Shown here: piece after piece, positions 32,457-40,794 of the stretch | Position numbering within the stretch: the stretch's first letter is position 1 | Layout of the letters: each line of letters starts with the position of its first letter | NCBI GenBank assembly: GCA_004143605.1 | Contig: AWVY01000008.1 | Location: 1 to 44,297 of the forward strand | From: Desulforamulus aquiferis | GTDB taxonomy: Bacteria > Bacillota > Desulfotomaculia > Desulfotomaculales > Desulfotomaculaceae | DNA: 44,297 nucleotides | Reading direction: 5' to 3' | Notes under the pieces: model-generated | The model's input: the letters and a program-made list of their open reading frames with translations, nothing else | Told to the model about the DNA's origin: nothing | Database searches by the model: none | Translations under genes and position numbers: made by a program

Positions 32457-33368
32457 CTAATTTGTCATTTCTAAAATTCTTCTTAATGATTGCTTTAAAG
32501 TAAACATTTCTCGATGTAATTCACCAAATAACTTCAACCTGTTAAAAATACTATTTATATTAAATTGTTCAGGAATAATGTCAAGTTTCTCTATCTCTTC
32601 CCATATTAGGGGAGTAGATACAGGTGCCCCAGAAAGTGGCCTTAGACTATATGTCCAAGCCATACTTTTCCCTCTGGTGTTCTGAAGATAATCTACATAG
32701 ACTTTATCCTTTGCCCTCTTTCCCAGGGTTCTTTCGATGGTCGCCCTTTCCGGATAAGCCTGTGTCACCAGTTTTGCAATAAAACCCATGGCCTTAGTGA
32801 CTTCTTTAAAATTATAAATTGGTTCAATGGGCACAAATATATGTATGCCACTGGCACCGGATGTTTTAGGAAAGCCCTTTAACCCTAGCTGCTCCAAAGC
32901 CTGTCTAACAACTTTGGAAACTTTTAATACATCGAAAAAGGTGGCTTCATCTCCAGGATCTAAATCTATAATGGATAAATCAGGGCACTCTAAATTATTT
33001 TTGTTTGAAAGTAACGCATGAACTTCAATACAACCCTGATTGGCAAGCCAAACAAGGGTTGCCACATCCTCACAGACTATATAATTTATAGTCTTCTCGG
33101 AATGGGATATGGGTTGAATCTTGACCCATTCCGGTGCATAGCTTGGACATTCCTTTTGATAGAAGAATTTCCCTTGAATGCCATTGGGATACCTTTTCAT
33201 AACCAGCGGTCGTCCCTCAATAAATGGCAATAAGTATGGGGCAATGTCCGTATAATACTGTAACAAATGGGCCTTGGTCAACCCCTCCGGCCACATTAGC
33301 TTGTTTAAATTAGTAAGTTTTACATTTTTACCCTCTATGGACACCTCTGTATCTTTAGCCATTAGCAT
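32457..33368 (-). CDS. Stand-alone LigD-type polymerase/primase domain (NHEJ)
   Basis: An intact protein of ~303 residues. ATG 33368 is chosen for AGGTGA 5 bases upstream; ATG 33401 and 33362 are alternatives. The N-terminus KLTNLNKLMWPEGLTKAHLL and RPLVMKRYPNGIQGKFFYQK are typical of LigD-Pol. Catalytic acidic pair: SIIDLDPGDEATFF. GASGIHIFVPIEP is the nucleotide-binding motif, and the third Asp is in VYVDYLQNTRGKSM. The family adds nucleotides at double-strand breaks during non-homologous end joining, preferring ribonucleotides. Here it has no fused ligase or nuclease domain, and no ku gene is visible in the window. Confidence 0.9.
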   Translation of the reverse strand: MLMAKDTEVSIEGKNVKLTNLNKLMWPEGLTKAHLLQYYTDIAPYLLPFIEGRPLVMKRYPNGIQGKFFYQKECPSYAPEWVKIQPISHSEKTINYIVCEDVATLVWLANQGCIEVHALLSNKNNLECPDLSIIDLDPGDEATFFDVLKVSKVVRQALEQLGLKGFPKTSGASGIHIFVPIEPIYNFKEVTKAMGFIAKLVTQAYPERATIERTLGKRAKDKVYVDYLQNTRGKSMAWTYSLRPLSGAPVSTPLIWEEIEKLDIIPEQFNINSIFNRLKLFGELHREMFTLKQSLRRILEMTN

Positions 33369-33473
33369 GTCTCTCACCTTTTTCAACAAGATTCCTTCCA
33401 TATAAAGTAGTTAATATTAAAGAAGTAATTGTTGCCCTTAGGCACATCGAAAGCTTTCCGCTACGTTAAATAT

Positions 33474-33498
33474 AATAGCCCGGCATTAGCGAGCTATT
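33474..33498 (-). terminator. Terminator-like hairpin after the HTH regulator
   Basis: AATAGC (33474-33479) pairs with GCTATT (33493-33498), with an inner CG/CG pairing; on the minus strand ATATTT follows. It lies six bases beyond the regulator stop. Confidence 0.45.
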
Positions 33499-33503
33499 AC
33501 ACT

Positions 33504-33929
33504 TTACCTTAAATAATTATGGGGAAGGCTTAACCCATACCGGGCAAGCAACCCTAGCAGTAAAAATTTTTTAATATAAATAACCTGAGACTGAAAATCT
33601 TCTATTTCTTGAGAAATACCTTCAATAGAGACAATGAGAGCAGCTTCGCCAAAGTGTTCATTGGCTAGTTCCTTCAGCTTATATTTTCCTACACCTGCTT
33701 TTATCCCCTGATATTGCTTAGGCCTCTCTATTTCGATACCCAATTGCTCCAATTCATTTAAATAACGATAAATATGTCTTTTGCTTACACCACATACTTC
33801 TACCAAATGTTGAAGGGTAACCCCTTCATCCAAATTATTTGATTTAAGCTGTTCCAATACTTTATTTAAGTTTTCCGCATGATTGTGTCTGCCCCGTCTA
33901 GTTGGTTTCGAAAGGGCTTTTATTGCCAT
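33504..33929 (-). CDS. HTH transcriptional regulator, paralogue A (next to the DASS transporter)
   Basis: A 141-residue protein, apparently intact. A basic start (KPTRRGRHNHAENL) precedes a winged-helix HTH of the DeoR/HTH_11 kind: VTLQHLVEVCGVSKRHIYRY and LNELEQLGIEIERPKQYQGI. The C-terminal ~60 residues (EAALIVSIEGISQEIEDFQS ... LLLGLLARYGLSLPHNYLR) may bind an effector, but no known domain is recognised. Its HTH closely matches the gene at 39099-39854 (CGVS-R-IYRYLNEL in both). It follows the DASS transporter gene by ~85 bases, so control of that gene is the simplest guess. The ribosome site is weak (AGGAG 13 bases upstream). Confidence 0.7.
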   Translation of the reverse strand: MAIKALSKPTRRGRHNHAENLNKVLEQLKSNNLDEGVTLQHLVEVCGVSKRHIYRYLNELEQLGIEIERPKQYQGIKAGVGKYKLKELANEHFGEAALIVSIEGISQEIEDFQSQVIYIKKFLLLGLLARYGLSLPHNYLR

Positions 33930-34014
33930 CTATTTTTCATCACTCCTAAATAATATCATTAACGAGTACTGCAAAAGATATATACCCGGCCCATAACAGG
34001 CCCGGGTATGGTTT

Positions 34015-35462
34015 TTAGTGCATTAGGGCAGGTATACCTATAATTGGCCAGAAGGTTAATGAGAAGATAGCCACCATTGCCAGTATGGCTGCACTGGCAG
34101 GAATACCTGTCATGAAGAATTCTCCCGTGGTGAACTGCTTTGATTCATAGGCAATAGCATTAGGGGCAGCACCAATCAGGAGCAGAAATGGCATGCCTGA
34201 CATTGCTACTGAGGAGTAAAGAATTATCTCAGGATTTACTCCTAAATACTTCGCAATAACCAGTGCAACTGGCAAACAAATGGAAATTGCTGCAACGTTC
34301 ATAATAAAGTTGGTTAATATTAATACCAAGAAGGAAATACCTAACAGGAATAACAACCAAGGGGCGTCTTTAATGATTGACAACCAACTTACGGCCATCC
34401 ATTCAGCGGCACCTGTCTGCCAGAGGGCAAAGCCGATACTCATAGCACCCGAGAATAACAGTACAATATTCCAGGGAATAGATTTTTCCAGTTCTTTAAC
34501 AGTAAGTACCTTGGTAATAAAGAATATCAAACCTGCCACAAGTAGCGGAACTGAACGATCTAACCTTGTAATGCTGGGATAAACTTTTGGAAGATAAGGG
34601 TACAAAGGGCTATAGCTACCACTAATAAAACAAATATCTCCTGTTTTGTTATTGGGCCCAGCTTATCAAGCTCTGTTTGAGCCCGCTGACGCAACCCAGG
34701 AACCACTAGTTTTTCTGGTTTAAATACGGTAATCATCAATATGAAGACCATAAACACTGCCAGCCAGCCAAAGGGAGCTAATGCAGCAGAGAATTGTAAA
34801 AAGCTAACATCTTGACCAGTAAATTCCTTGAAAAACCCTACAGCTGCCGGGTTGCGAGCGCCACCCATCAGTGTACAGATACTACCTGCTCCAGCTGCAA
34901 AGGCCATACCCATAAATAAGGCCTTACCAAATTTACTTGGTCTTTCGGGATCACCACCATAAAGGGCTAGGATAGACATCATAATTGGGAACATGGCACC
35001 AGCCACTGCTGTGTGTGCCATTACGTGGGTCAATAGGGCAGTTAAAACAAAAACTCCTAAAAGAATCTTTCTGGTATCTTCACCAACAACAACTAACATT
35101 TTATAAGCAACTCTTTTGGTTATTCCACATTGGGTAAAGGCTAAGCCTACCAATAATGAACCTAGGATGAACATTACAGTGGGGTCCATGAAATCACGAA
35201 AAGCTTCCTTGGCAGGTCTAATGCCAAATACCGGCTGAAGAACACCAATGGCAATACTTGTTACTCCGATAGGTATAACCTCAAATACCCACCAAATCCC
35301 AGCAAGGAGAAATAGTCCCAACCCTGCTTTACCTGCTTGTGTTAATTCAAAGGATTTTCCCATGGGATCAATGGCCGGGGCCAGGGGAGGCATGTAATAG
35401 AATAATAGCAGCATACCAAATCCCAGGGCGATAAAGAAATATCTTTTCATCTCTTTGCTCAT
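34015..35462 (-). CDS. DASS/SLC13-family anion:sodium symporter (one frame change)
   Basis: ATG 35462 follows GAGGTG. About 12 hydrophobic spans are arranged as two repeats. GIWWVFEVIPIGVTSIAIGV opens the first repeat; TALLTHVMAHTAVAGAMFPI and CTLMGGARNPAAVGFF form the first signature, and FLLLIGAAPNAIAYESKQFT the second. A lost T near 34567 separates FQKFIPALQG from LDRSVPLLVAGLIFFI. Rebuilt length is ~482 residues. The family imports dicarboxylates, sulfate or related anions with sodium. The usual Ser-Asn-Thr substrate motifs are altered here, so the substrate cannot be named. Regulator A follows it; an MpsC-like gene precedes it. Confidence 0.88.
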
Positions 35463-35605
35463 GCCAATCACCTCGTTTATTAGAATAAAGGTGCTTTTTC
35501 TTTCTATTTATCAATGACATAAATTAAGTTCTGTTAAGGTGCTAATTATTCTTCAAGAAATTCTTAGGTTAATCTCTTTGCGCCCTCACCCCCTTGAAAA
35601 CTAAA

Positions 35606-35649
35606 AACCAACGCAATTCAGGCCATAAATAGCCAGAATAACGTTGGTT
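35606..35649 (-). terminator. 44-nt hairpin between the MpsC-like gene and the DASS gene
   Basis: AACCAACG (35606-35613) pairs with CGTTGGTT (35642-35649). The inner ATTCAGGCC/GGC-AGAAT region also pairs with small mismatches. On the minus strand TTTTTAG follows the stem, so it can terminate the MpsC-like transcript. The flanking 35463-35741 stretch holds no gene. Confidence 0.55.
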
Positions 35650-35741
35650 TACTTAATACCAAGCCATAGGCTCTGTATTTGGTCTACCAACCGCTCTAAT
35701 TAAGATAACTCGCACCACAACCTCTTAAAGCTGTAGGCCAG

Positions 35742-36110
35742 TTAGTTAATTCTAAATTTTTTCTCTAAATCTACATTTAAAATAAAGGCGTCAATTTGCT
35801 CTCCTGTTCTTATACTTATATCACCGTGACTGCTGATAACTTGACACTTTAATATCTCAGATACTATATTTTCAATTCTTTCCATATAAGATTCCCTAAG
35901 CTCTAACCTCAATTGTTTTACCAGGGCTCGGCCCTTTTGTGTATTGCTCACATGTTTTTCTTCCTTGGTCAGAACACCCTTTGAGCGTACAATAACCATG
36001 TCTCTACATATCATTGCCTTTGTAGTTTCTGGTCCCCTACCCACAAGTTCCCGGTGAAACTTTATAAAGGCTTCACAAATTTGTTTTTCTAAAATTTGCT
36101 GCTGACTCAT
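35742..36110 (-). CDS. DUF2294 / MpsC-like protein
   Basis: ATG 36110 is preferred (GGGGGGAG upstream), giving ~122 residues: MSQQQILEKQICEAFIKFHR and then ELVGRGPETTKAMICRDMVI, VRSKGVLTKEEKHVSNTQKG, a helical stretch, and VISSHGDISIRTGEQIDAFI. The GRGPE, VRxKGVLT-EK and SSHxDISxxTGE phrases are those of the DUF2294 family, now named MpsC after a gene near a membrane-potential/inorganic-carbon uptake system. The molecular role is unknown. It is upstream of the DASS gene but separated by a hairpin and 280 bases. Confidence 0.75.
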   Translation of the reverse strand: MSQQQILEKQICEAFIKFHRELVGRGPETTKAMICRDMVIVRSKGVLTKEEKHVSNTQKGRALVKQLRLELRESYMERIENIVSEILKCQVISSHGDISIRTGEQIDAFILNVDLEKKFRIN

Positions 36111-36511
36111 GCCAACTCCCCCCTCAGAAAAAGGTCCTCCAATTGTTCTTTTTGACACAAGGTAGGTTGTGCGATGACAAATATGTTTATAAAACTATTC
36201 CCCGCACCCTGTTATAAAGTCATGGATATATTCCCGGGAAAGCCTCTATACACTTGTTTCAATGTGACAAAGAATATATATTTGTAGTGACAATTTTTAT
36301 TGTCTTAACCTTACAGATTTACTATAATTCTGTACAGCCTCATTTTTTAGGGTTTAATGACAATTCCACAAGGTTTCTCCCTTGTTCTTCTGATATATAT
36401 AGCTAGCTCATGATTTTGTTTTTTTATTCACATTCATCATAAAAAACAGGCCCCTTCTACAGAAAGGGCCTGTTATAATTATTTAGATAGCTGTGGGGGC
36501 TAATTTCCTAC
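36111..36511. other. Non-coding stretch with repeated TGACAA motifs and an inverted repeat
   Basis: No gene is seen. TGACAA occurs at 36175, 36265, 36288 and 36358, with TGACAC at 36153. GACAAT/ATTGTC forms an inverted repeat at 36289-36304 with a 4-base gap. A 12-mer, TTGTCACTACAA (minus strand, 36282-36293), recurs on the plus strand at 37036-37047. These may be operator or -35-like elements for the MpsC-like gene. The left end holds the terminator at 36445-36474. Confidence 0.4.
36445..36474 (-). terminator. Rho-independent terminator after the small Cys protein
   Basis: AACAGGCCC (36445-36453) pairs with GGGCCTGTT (36466-36474), a 9-bp stem with a 12-nt loop. On the minus strand it is followed by TTTTTTATG, a proper T-run. 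Confidence 0.85.
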
Positions 36512-36766
36512 CTAGAAAAATAGGCCGTCTTCCACCTTTGCTTTGTTTTTCTCGGGGTTCTTTTCAATTCCTTCGTAATTGCGGCAACTGGTTGGTATTA
36601 CAGCAATATCAGTGACTAGCATATATTCAATTTCTGCCGGTGACAGCTTGCGAACCTCTGCCTCAGCATTTTTTATTGCATTATTGATTATGACATTAAG
36701 ATTGTTTCTAATATCACAAGATTCTCGTTTAATACAGGTACCACATCTTGAATTTCCACCCATCAT
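36512..36766 (-). CDS. Small cysteine-containing protein of unknown function
   Basis: An 84-residue protein starting MMGGNSRCGTCIKRESCDIR at ATG 36766, with AGGAGG 8 bases upstream. Four Cys lie at C-x2-C-x5-C near the start plus TSCRN near residue 60, which could bind a metal or cluster. The middle (NLNVIINNAIKNAEAEVRKL, SPAEIEYMLVTDIAVIPTSC) is helical. No family is recognised. Its clear ribosome site and strong terminator show that it is a genuine single-gene unit. Confidence 0.65.
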   Translation of the reverse strand: MMGGNSRCGTCIKRESCDIRNNLNVIINNAIKNAEAEVRKLSPAEIEYMLVTDIAVIPTSCRNYEGIEKNPEKNKAKVEDGLFF

Positions 36767-36805
36767 CCATTCCCCCTCCTTAATATTATACCCCAAACTA
36801 AACAA

Positions 36806-36849
36806 GGCCAGCATGATCGCACGAAATAATTTCGAACATCATGCTGGCC
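36806..36849 (-). terminator. Long perfect hairpin ending a small upstream gene
   Basis: GGCCAGCATGAT (36806-36817) and ATCATGCTGGCC (36838-36849) form a perfect 12-bp stem; CGAAAT/ATTTCG in the loop can pair too. On the minus strand TTGTTTAGTTT follows. It starts right at the stop codon of the proposed small gene at 36849-37014, so it is probably its terminator. Confidence 0.6.
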
Positions 36850-37014
36850 TACCCAATGCCAAGGGACTCTTCGCACTTTGCCTGCCAGGCTTCATATGTG
36901 GTGACATTTTACTTTGTCTTAAAGTATCTTTTTCTGATAATTTTGTACAGAGGTATTTTGGGTTGTTCTAAGTATTTAATTTGCTCTAGCTCTTGTTTTA
37001 ATACATTTACTCAA
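36849..37014 (-). CDS. Probable small protein (about 55 residues, one frame change)
   Basis: On the minus strand the segment VNVLKQELEQIKYLEQPKIP continues LYKIIRKRYFKTK and then, after a frame change near 36910, NVTTYEAWQAKCEESLGIG with a TAG stop at 36849 that abuts the long hairpin. Charged, helix-like composition and the hairpin at the stop argue for a real gene. The start is not settled (a TTG at 37014 would need a further base correction) and no good ribosome site is seen. No family recognised. Confidence 0.4.
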
Positions 37015-37056
37015 TATTACTAAGAATAAAACTTTTTGTCACTACAAGCGGGATCT

Positions 37057-37084
37057 AAAAAGCCCGATGAATCATTCACCGAGC
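37057..37084 (-). terminator. Terminator downstream of the SulP gene
   Basis: On the minus strand GCTCGGTGAAT pairs with ATTCATCGGGC (37062-37084, two G-T pairs) and is followed by TTTTT (37057-37061). It lies ~110 bases beyond the SulP stop. Confidence 0.75.
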
Positions 37085-37195
37085 ATTTTAGCTCCTGCTT
37101 TTTAAAAATTAGTTTCTCCGTTATAATATTCCACATTTTATTGTCAATATAGTCATTATTTAGTATAATTATTTTTTCATGCATACTTCTTGTCT

Positions 37196-38915
37196 TTATA
37201 TTTGAATTGGTCTCTCTTTAACACTGTAACTAACGCTTCTAACAAAGGAGTTAGCCTCTTCAAGGGCTTTTCCAGAAGAGGCAAATACCTCATCCTCTTG
37301 AGTAAATATATTTTCCTCACCTATATGTTTAATAACATGCATTCTCTCCAACATCCTGTGAATCTTGGGTGTTACCCCGGATAAAATAACCCTATTACCA
37401 TCAGCCATGCCCCTATTGATAAAAGCTTCAATAACCTCAAGGGCGGTAATATCGATAACAGATACACCCTTAAACCTGACTAAATAAACCTTGGATTCTC
37501 CATAGGCTTCACTTAATTTCTTTTCTAAATCCGATGCAGAGCCAAAATACAGACTCCCTTCCAGTTGAATTATGGCTATGGATGGCCTCTCTCCATTAAT
37601 TTCCTGCTCAACAAACCTGCCGTCAGTTGCCTGGATTGGAGCAAGGGTTCTGACACCTGCAACTCCTGAGTCTTTTAAATATAATAGTAAAGATGTAGCT
37701 ACCCCGGCATAGATTGCTTGTTCTAGGTGGGGAGCAAATATAGTAGTAAACATTGTAACCAGTAAAACAACGGCATCATTAAAGTTTGTTTTTAGTACTT
37801 TCACCAGGGCTTTTTTATCAACCATGGAATAGGCCACCACCATTATTACACCGGCTAGGCTGGCATTAGGAATATACTTTGCGTAGGGAGCAAAGAAAAT
37901 CAGGACAATAAGGATGATTATACCAACTAACACACCGGCTAACCTGGTCTTTCCACCATTTTGGTAGGTAATTGCTGAACGGGTGAAGGAGCCAGAACCG
38001 GCAATACTGCTCAAAAATGCTCCGCCCATGTTAGCTATACCTTGTCCAATGAACTCCTGATTCGGATCAATTTTTGCAAGGTTCTTGACGCAATAGCCTT
38101 TGATATAGCCACAGCCTCAACTAAGCCGATGATGGCTATAACTATTGACCCACTGGCAAGATCTGTTATTGCCGAAAGACTAAAATTTGGCATGCTCAAG
38201 GGGGGAATAGCCTGCGGGATGTCCCCTGCCATTTTCAAACCGTACTTTTCCAAATCAAAAAGCATTACAAGCATGACAGAAAATATTATTCCAAGCAGAG
38301 CACCTGGTAGATTTTTATTTATCCTACGGCACAGCAATATCACTGCTATGGTAAATAATCCAAGACCAAGGGCCACTAAGTTTGTTGTACCTATGTTTTC
38401 AAAACAAGCTATCACCTTTCCGATACTGGAGAGATGACCATCAGGTAGTTTAACTCCAAGCAGGTTGTTCAGTTGACCCATCGCAATTATTATACCGGCA
38501 CCTGCAGTAAAACCCACAATCACGGCATGTGATACATAATTGACTAGCGAGCCAAGTCTAAAGGTTCCCATGATAAATTGTATAGCCCCAACCATAAAGG
38601 TAAGTAAAAACAGTGTCGCAAAAAATCCCCTTGACCGGCATATATTGCCATATAGCTGGCAATGAGCAGGCAAATAGCATTGGTTGGACCAGTAGCAAGG
38701 TGATTGGAACTACCGAAGGCTGACCCTAAAATGGTTAAAACAATGGCAGAATAAAGGCCATAGGCAGGGTTTACACCTGCAATCATAGCATAGGCCATTG
38801 ACTGAGGCAGCGCTACAACAGCAACCGTCATGGCTGCAATAAAATCAAATCGAAGGTCCTTTTTGTCGTAGGTTCTTATAGTATCCACAATAGGGATAAA
38901 TTTTCCGATACTCAT
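37196..38915 (-). CDS. SulP-family anion permease with C-terminal STAS domain (two frame changes)
   Basis: It begins MSIGKFIPIVDTIRTYDKKD. The first spans carry the family motif AAMTVAVVALPQSMAYAMIA and GVNPAYGLYSAIV, followed by FGSSNHLATGPTNAICLLIA. About 11-12 spans follow, with GLVEAVAISKAIA and GGAFLSSIAGSGSFTRSAIT. The cytoplasmic STAS domain (SIAIIQLEGSLYFGSASDLE ... VIDITALEVIEAFINRG) ends the ~573-residue rebuilt protein. Frame changes are at a T-run near 38622 and near 38085. SulP proteins carry sulfate, bicarbonate or other anions; the substrate is not readable. It is downstream of regulator B and the CBS gene. Confidence 0.92.
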
Positions 38916-38966
38916 ATTTTAGCCCCCAAACAAAAATTATTTAAGGTTGCAATGCTTTAATAATTG

Positions 38967-39026
38967 GGATTGTGAAACTTGGAGCATCAAAGGCTAAAAA
39001 AATAAAAACATGTTGTTTCTCAATCC
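38967..39026 (-). promoter_or_regulatory. Inverted repeat in the SulP leader
   Basis: GGATTGTGAAAC (38967-38978) pairs with GTTTCTCAATCC (39015-39026) with one mismatch. A second set, TCAAAGG near 38987 and CCTTTGA near 39043, interlocks with it (order A-B-A'-B'). It lies between regulator B and the SulP start, where a control element is expected. Confidence 0.4.
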
Positions 39027-39098
39027 AAGGTGCTTAGCGAAATCCTTTGAATAAAATAAACGACAAGTCTTTCTACCCCATTCGAAAATAGCCATCAA

Positions 39099-39854
39099 TT
39101 ACACAATTCCCTGCCTTCGAAGACTTTCTCTGCCTGTGGGCGCATAATATGGCTTTGCAATTTTCGAGCAATTTGTGCTGAAGCCAACTAGGTTGAATGA
39201 CCTCAACACCACTTCCCCACTGGTTAATAAGCCTACCATATCCCTAATTCTTTTGGTTGTGATTTGAAATATATAACTACCATCCCTTTGCCTCTGTCGA
39301 CCAGATACCTCTGAGGCTAAACTTCTAAGGACATTGTTTACAATCTTAGGTGAAACCTTAATTCTAATTTCTTCCTTAATCTCCTCAGATTGTTCAGGAA
39401 CAATATAGGTGTGACGATGAACTGTGATGGCATCTTGCAAATCGTAGGATACTATAGGATAGTGCAAGGGCAAGATTATACCTGCTGCATCGACCAGTTT
39501 CTTAAAAGCACTTCCCTAATAAACAATCTGGCGGCTAATATCTCATTTTTAAAACTATCCATAAATTCTAGAAGATTAATTAACGGTAGGGTTATTTCAT
39601 CTTCGCTTTTTCATCATCGTTAATACTGTATCTACCACGGGAACTTGCATCATAATTAGTGGTCTTGATAATTTCAAAACCCATACTCTGAAGTTCATTT
39701 AAATATCTGTAAATTTGCCTGTTGCTTACTCCGCATTTAAAAGCTAAGTCCTCCAAAGAAATACCACCCAGCCGTTATATCTCTGTAATTCTCGTAGGAC
39801 GATCTTTAAGTTGCGGGAATGGTTGTGCTCTCTCTTTTGAGTTTTTTTCCTCAT
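39099..39854 (-). CDS. HTH transcriptional regulator, paralogue B (upstream of SulP; frame changes)
   Basis: ATG 39854 opens RKKTQKREHNHSRNLKIVLR. After a frame change near 39780 the winged HTH continues ISLEDLAFKCGVSNRQIYRY and LNELQSMGFEIIKTTNYDAS. A second break near 39500 leads to a helical and beta-rich C-terminal half (GIILPLHYPIVSYDLQDAIT, TVHRHTYIVPEQSEEIKEEI, VNNVLRSLASEVSGRQRQRD, TSGEVVLRSFNLVGFSTNC). The layout recalls HTH regulators with a WYL-type ligand domain, but no WYL signature was confirmed. Rebuilt length is ~252 residues. The HTH is clearly paralogous to the protein at 33504-33929. It probably controls SulP, the next gene. Confidence 0.6.
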
Positions 39855-39868
39855 AAAGCATCACCCCA

Positions 39869-40249
39869 TTAATGATAGTAATACTGCACTATTTTCGCCT
39901 CTCCAGTAGGAAAGCCGGTTTTGGATTGAAACAACACATCAATAATTCTTAATCGTTGTTCCAGTTCCATATCCTTCAGCAAATCCAATATCACTTCCAT
40001 ATCCTTTTTACAGGTAAGATAATCATTTTCTATAAAGGGAAGAAGCAGTGCGCCAATCTTAACGACATTATTATCGACATGTGGATAAACACTTGCCATT
40101 TGGCATGCTTGCAGCGACTGTAGAATATTCTTTTGAATAAGGGAGTGATATTCAGGTTTAATATTGGCTTCCAACCATTCTATTAATTCTAAAAATACTG
40201 AACTGTCACAATATTGTTCGTCCGAATTCCTTGCCTCTAACAAATTCAT
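39869..40249 (-). CDS. Hypothetical helical protein between the CBS gene and regulator B
   Basis: An intact 126-residue protein from ATG 40249 with GGGGGAGTGA just upstream, overlapping the CBS gene's tail spacing by only 10 bases. It is soluble, acidic and mostly helical by composition (FLELIEWLEANIKPEYHSLI, MEVILDLLKDMELEQRLRII), with no membrane span or signal. No family is recognised. Tight spacing shows it is part of the operon with the CBS and regulator genes. Confidence 0.65.
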   Translation of the reverse strand: MNLLEARNSDEQYCDSSVFLELIEWLEANIKPEYHSLIQKNILQSLQACQMASVYPHVDNNVVKIGALLLPFIENDYLTCKKDMEVILDLLKDMELEQRLRIIDVLFQSKTGFPTGEAKIVQYYYH

Positions 40250-40259
40250 TCACTCCCCC

Positions 40260-40760
40260 TTAGAAAACATGCTCCTCTACTAACTGGCTAACTTCATAAA
40301 AGATTTCTACCGTTCTAACCATGCCAATAACATTACCTTTATCCAATACCGGTATTAGCTCTAATTCATTATTAACAATCAAATAAACAGCATCTAAAAT
40401 ACTATCCTCGGAATTTACACTTAATTGACCAATGGGATTCATTACATCCTTCACCTTTTTATTGGCCTGATTTAAGCAAAGCCTAGTAAAGACTCCATCC
40501 CAATGCTTTGGCATCTCACCATTTAATTGGAGTATTCCCAATATATCTCGAAAACTCAATGTACCTACTAACCTTTTGCTATTATCAAACACCAATATTG
40601 ATCTATGTGCCTGGGAACCGTTTGCACAACCCGAATTAAAAGTACTTCTCAGAATAAAGATGGCATCTTTAAGGGCGTTCTCCGAAAATACAGTGGAATA
40701 ATCCTGTAAAGGAACCATTATATCCCTTACCTTTTTTCTTTGCTTCCTGTCATCCAGCAC
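40260..40760 (-). CDS. CBS-domain pair protein
   Basis: GTG 40760 is preferred because AAAGGAG lies 5 bases before it; a TTG at 40838 would overlap the upstream gene. The ~166-residue protein has two CBS motifs: VRDIMVPLQDYSTVFSENAL with SILVFDNSKRLVGTLSFRDI, and VKDVMNPIGQLSVNSEDSIL with LIPVLDKGNVIGMVRTVEIF. CBS pairs bind adenine nucleotides or S-adenosylmethionine and signal cell energy or ionic state to partners, often transporters. Here the partner could be the SulP permease or regulator B downstream. Confidence 0.85.
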   Translation of the reverse strand: MLDDRKQRKKVRDIMVPLQDYSTVFSENALKDAIFILRSTFNSGCANGSQAHRSILVFDNSKRLVGTLSFRDILGILQLNGEMPKHWDGVFTRLCLNQANKKVKDVMNPIGQLSVNSEDSILDAVYLIVNNELELIPVLDKGNVIGMVRTVEIFYEVSQLVEEHVF

Positions 40761-40794
40761 CCACACTCCTTTTAGGCGGGTAAAATGGCGGATT

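Noticed and set aside
36781..36800. TATAAT at about 36784 as promoter of the small Cys protein
   Set aside because: It is so close to the ribosome site that the transcript would start inside it, and no -35 box fits.
36841..37023. Plus-strand frame of 60 residues (MLAYPMPRDSSHFACQASYV...)
   Set aside because: It runs antisense to the better-supported small gene, starts inside a hairpin and has no ribosome site.
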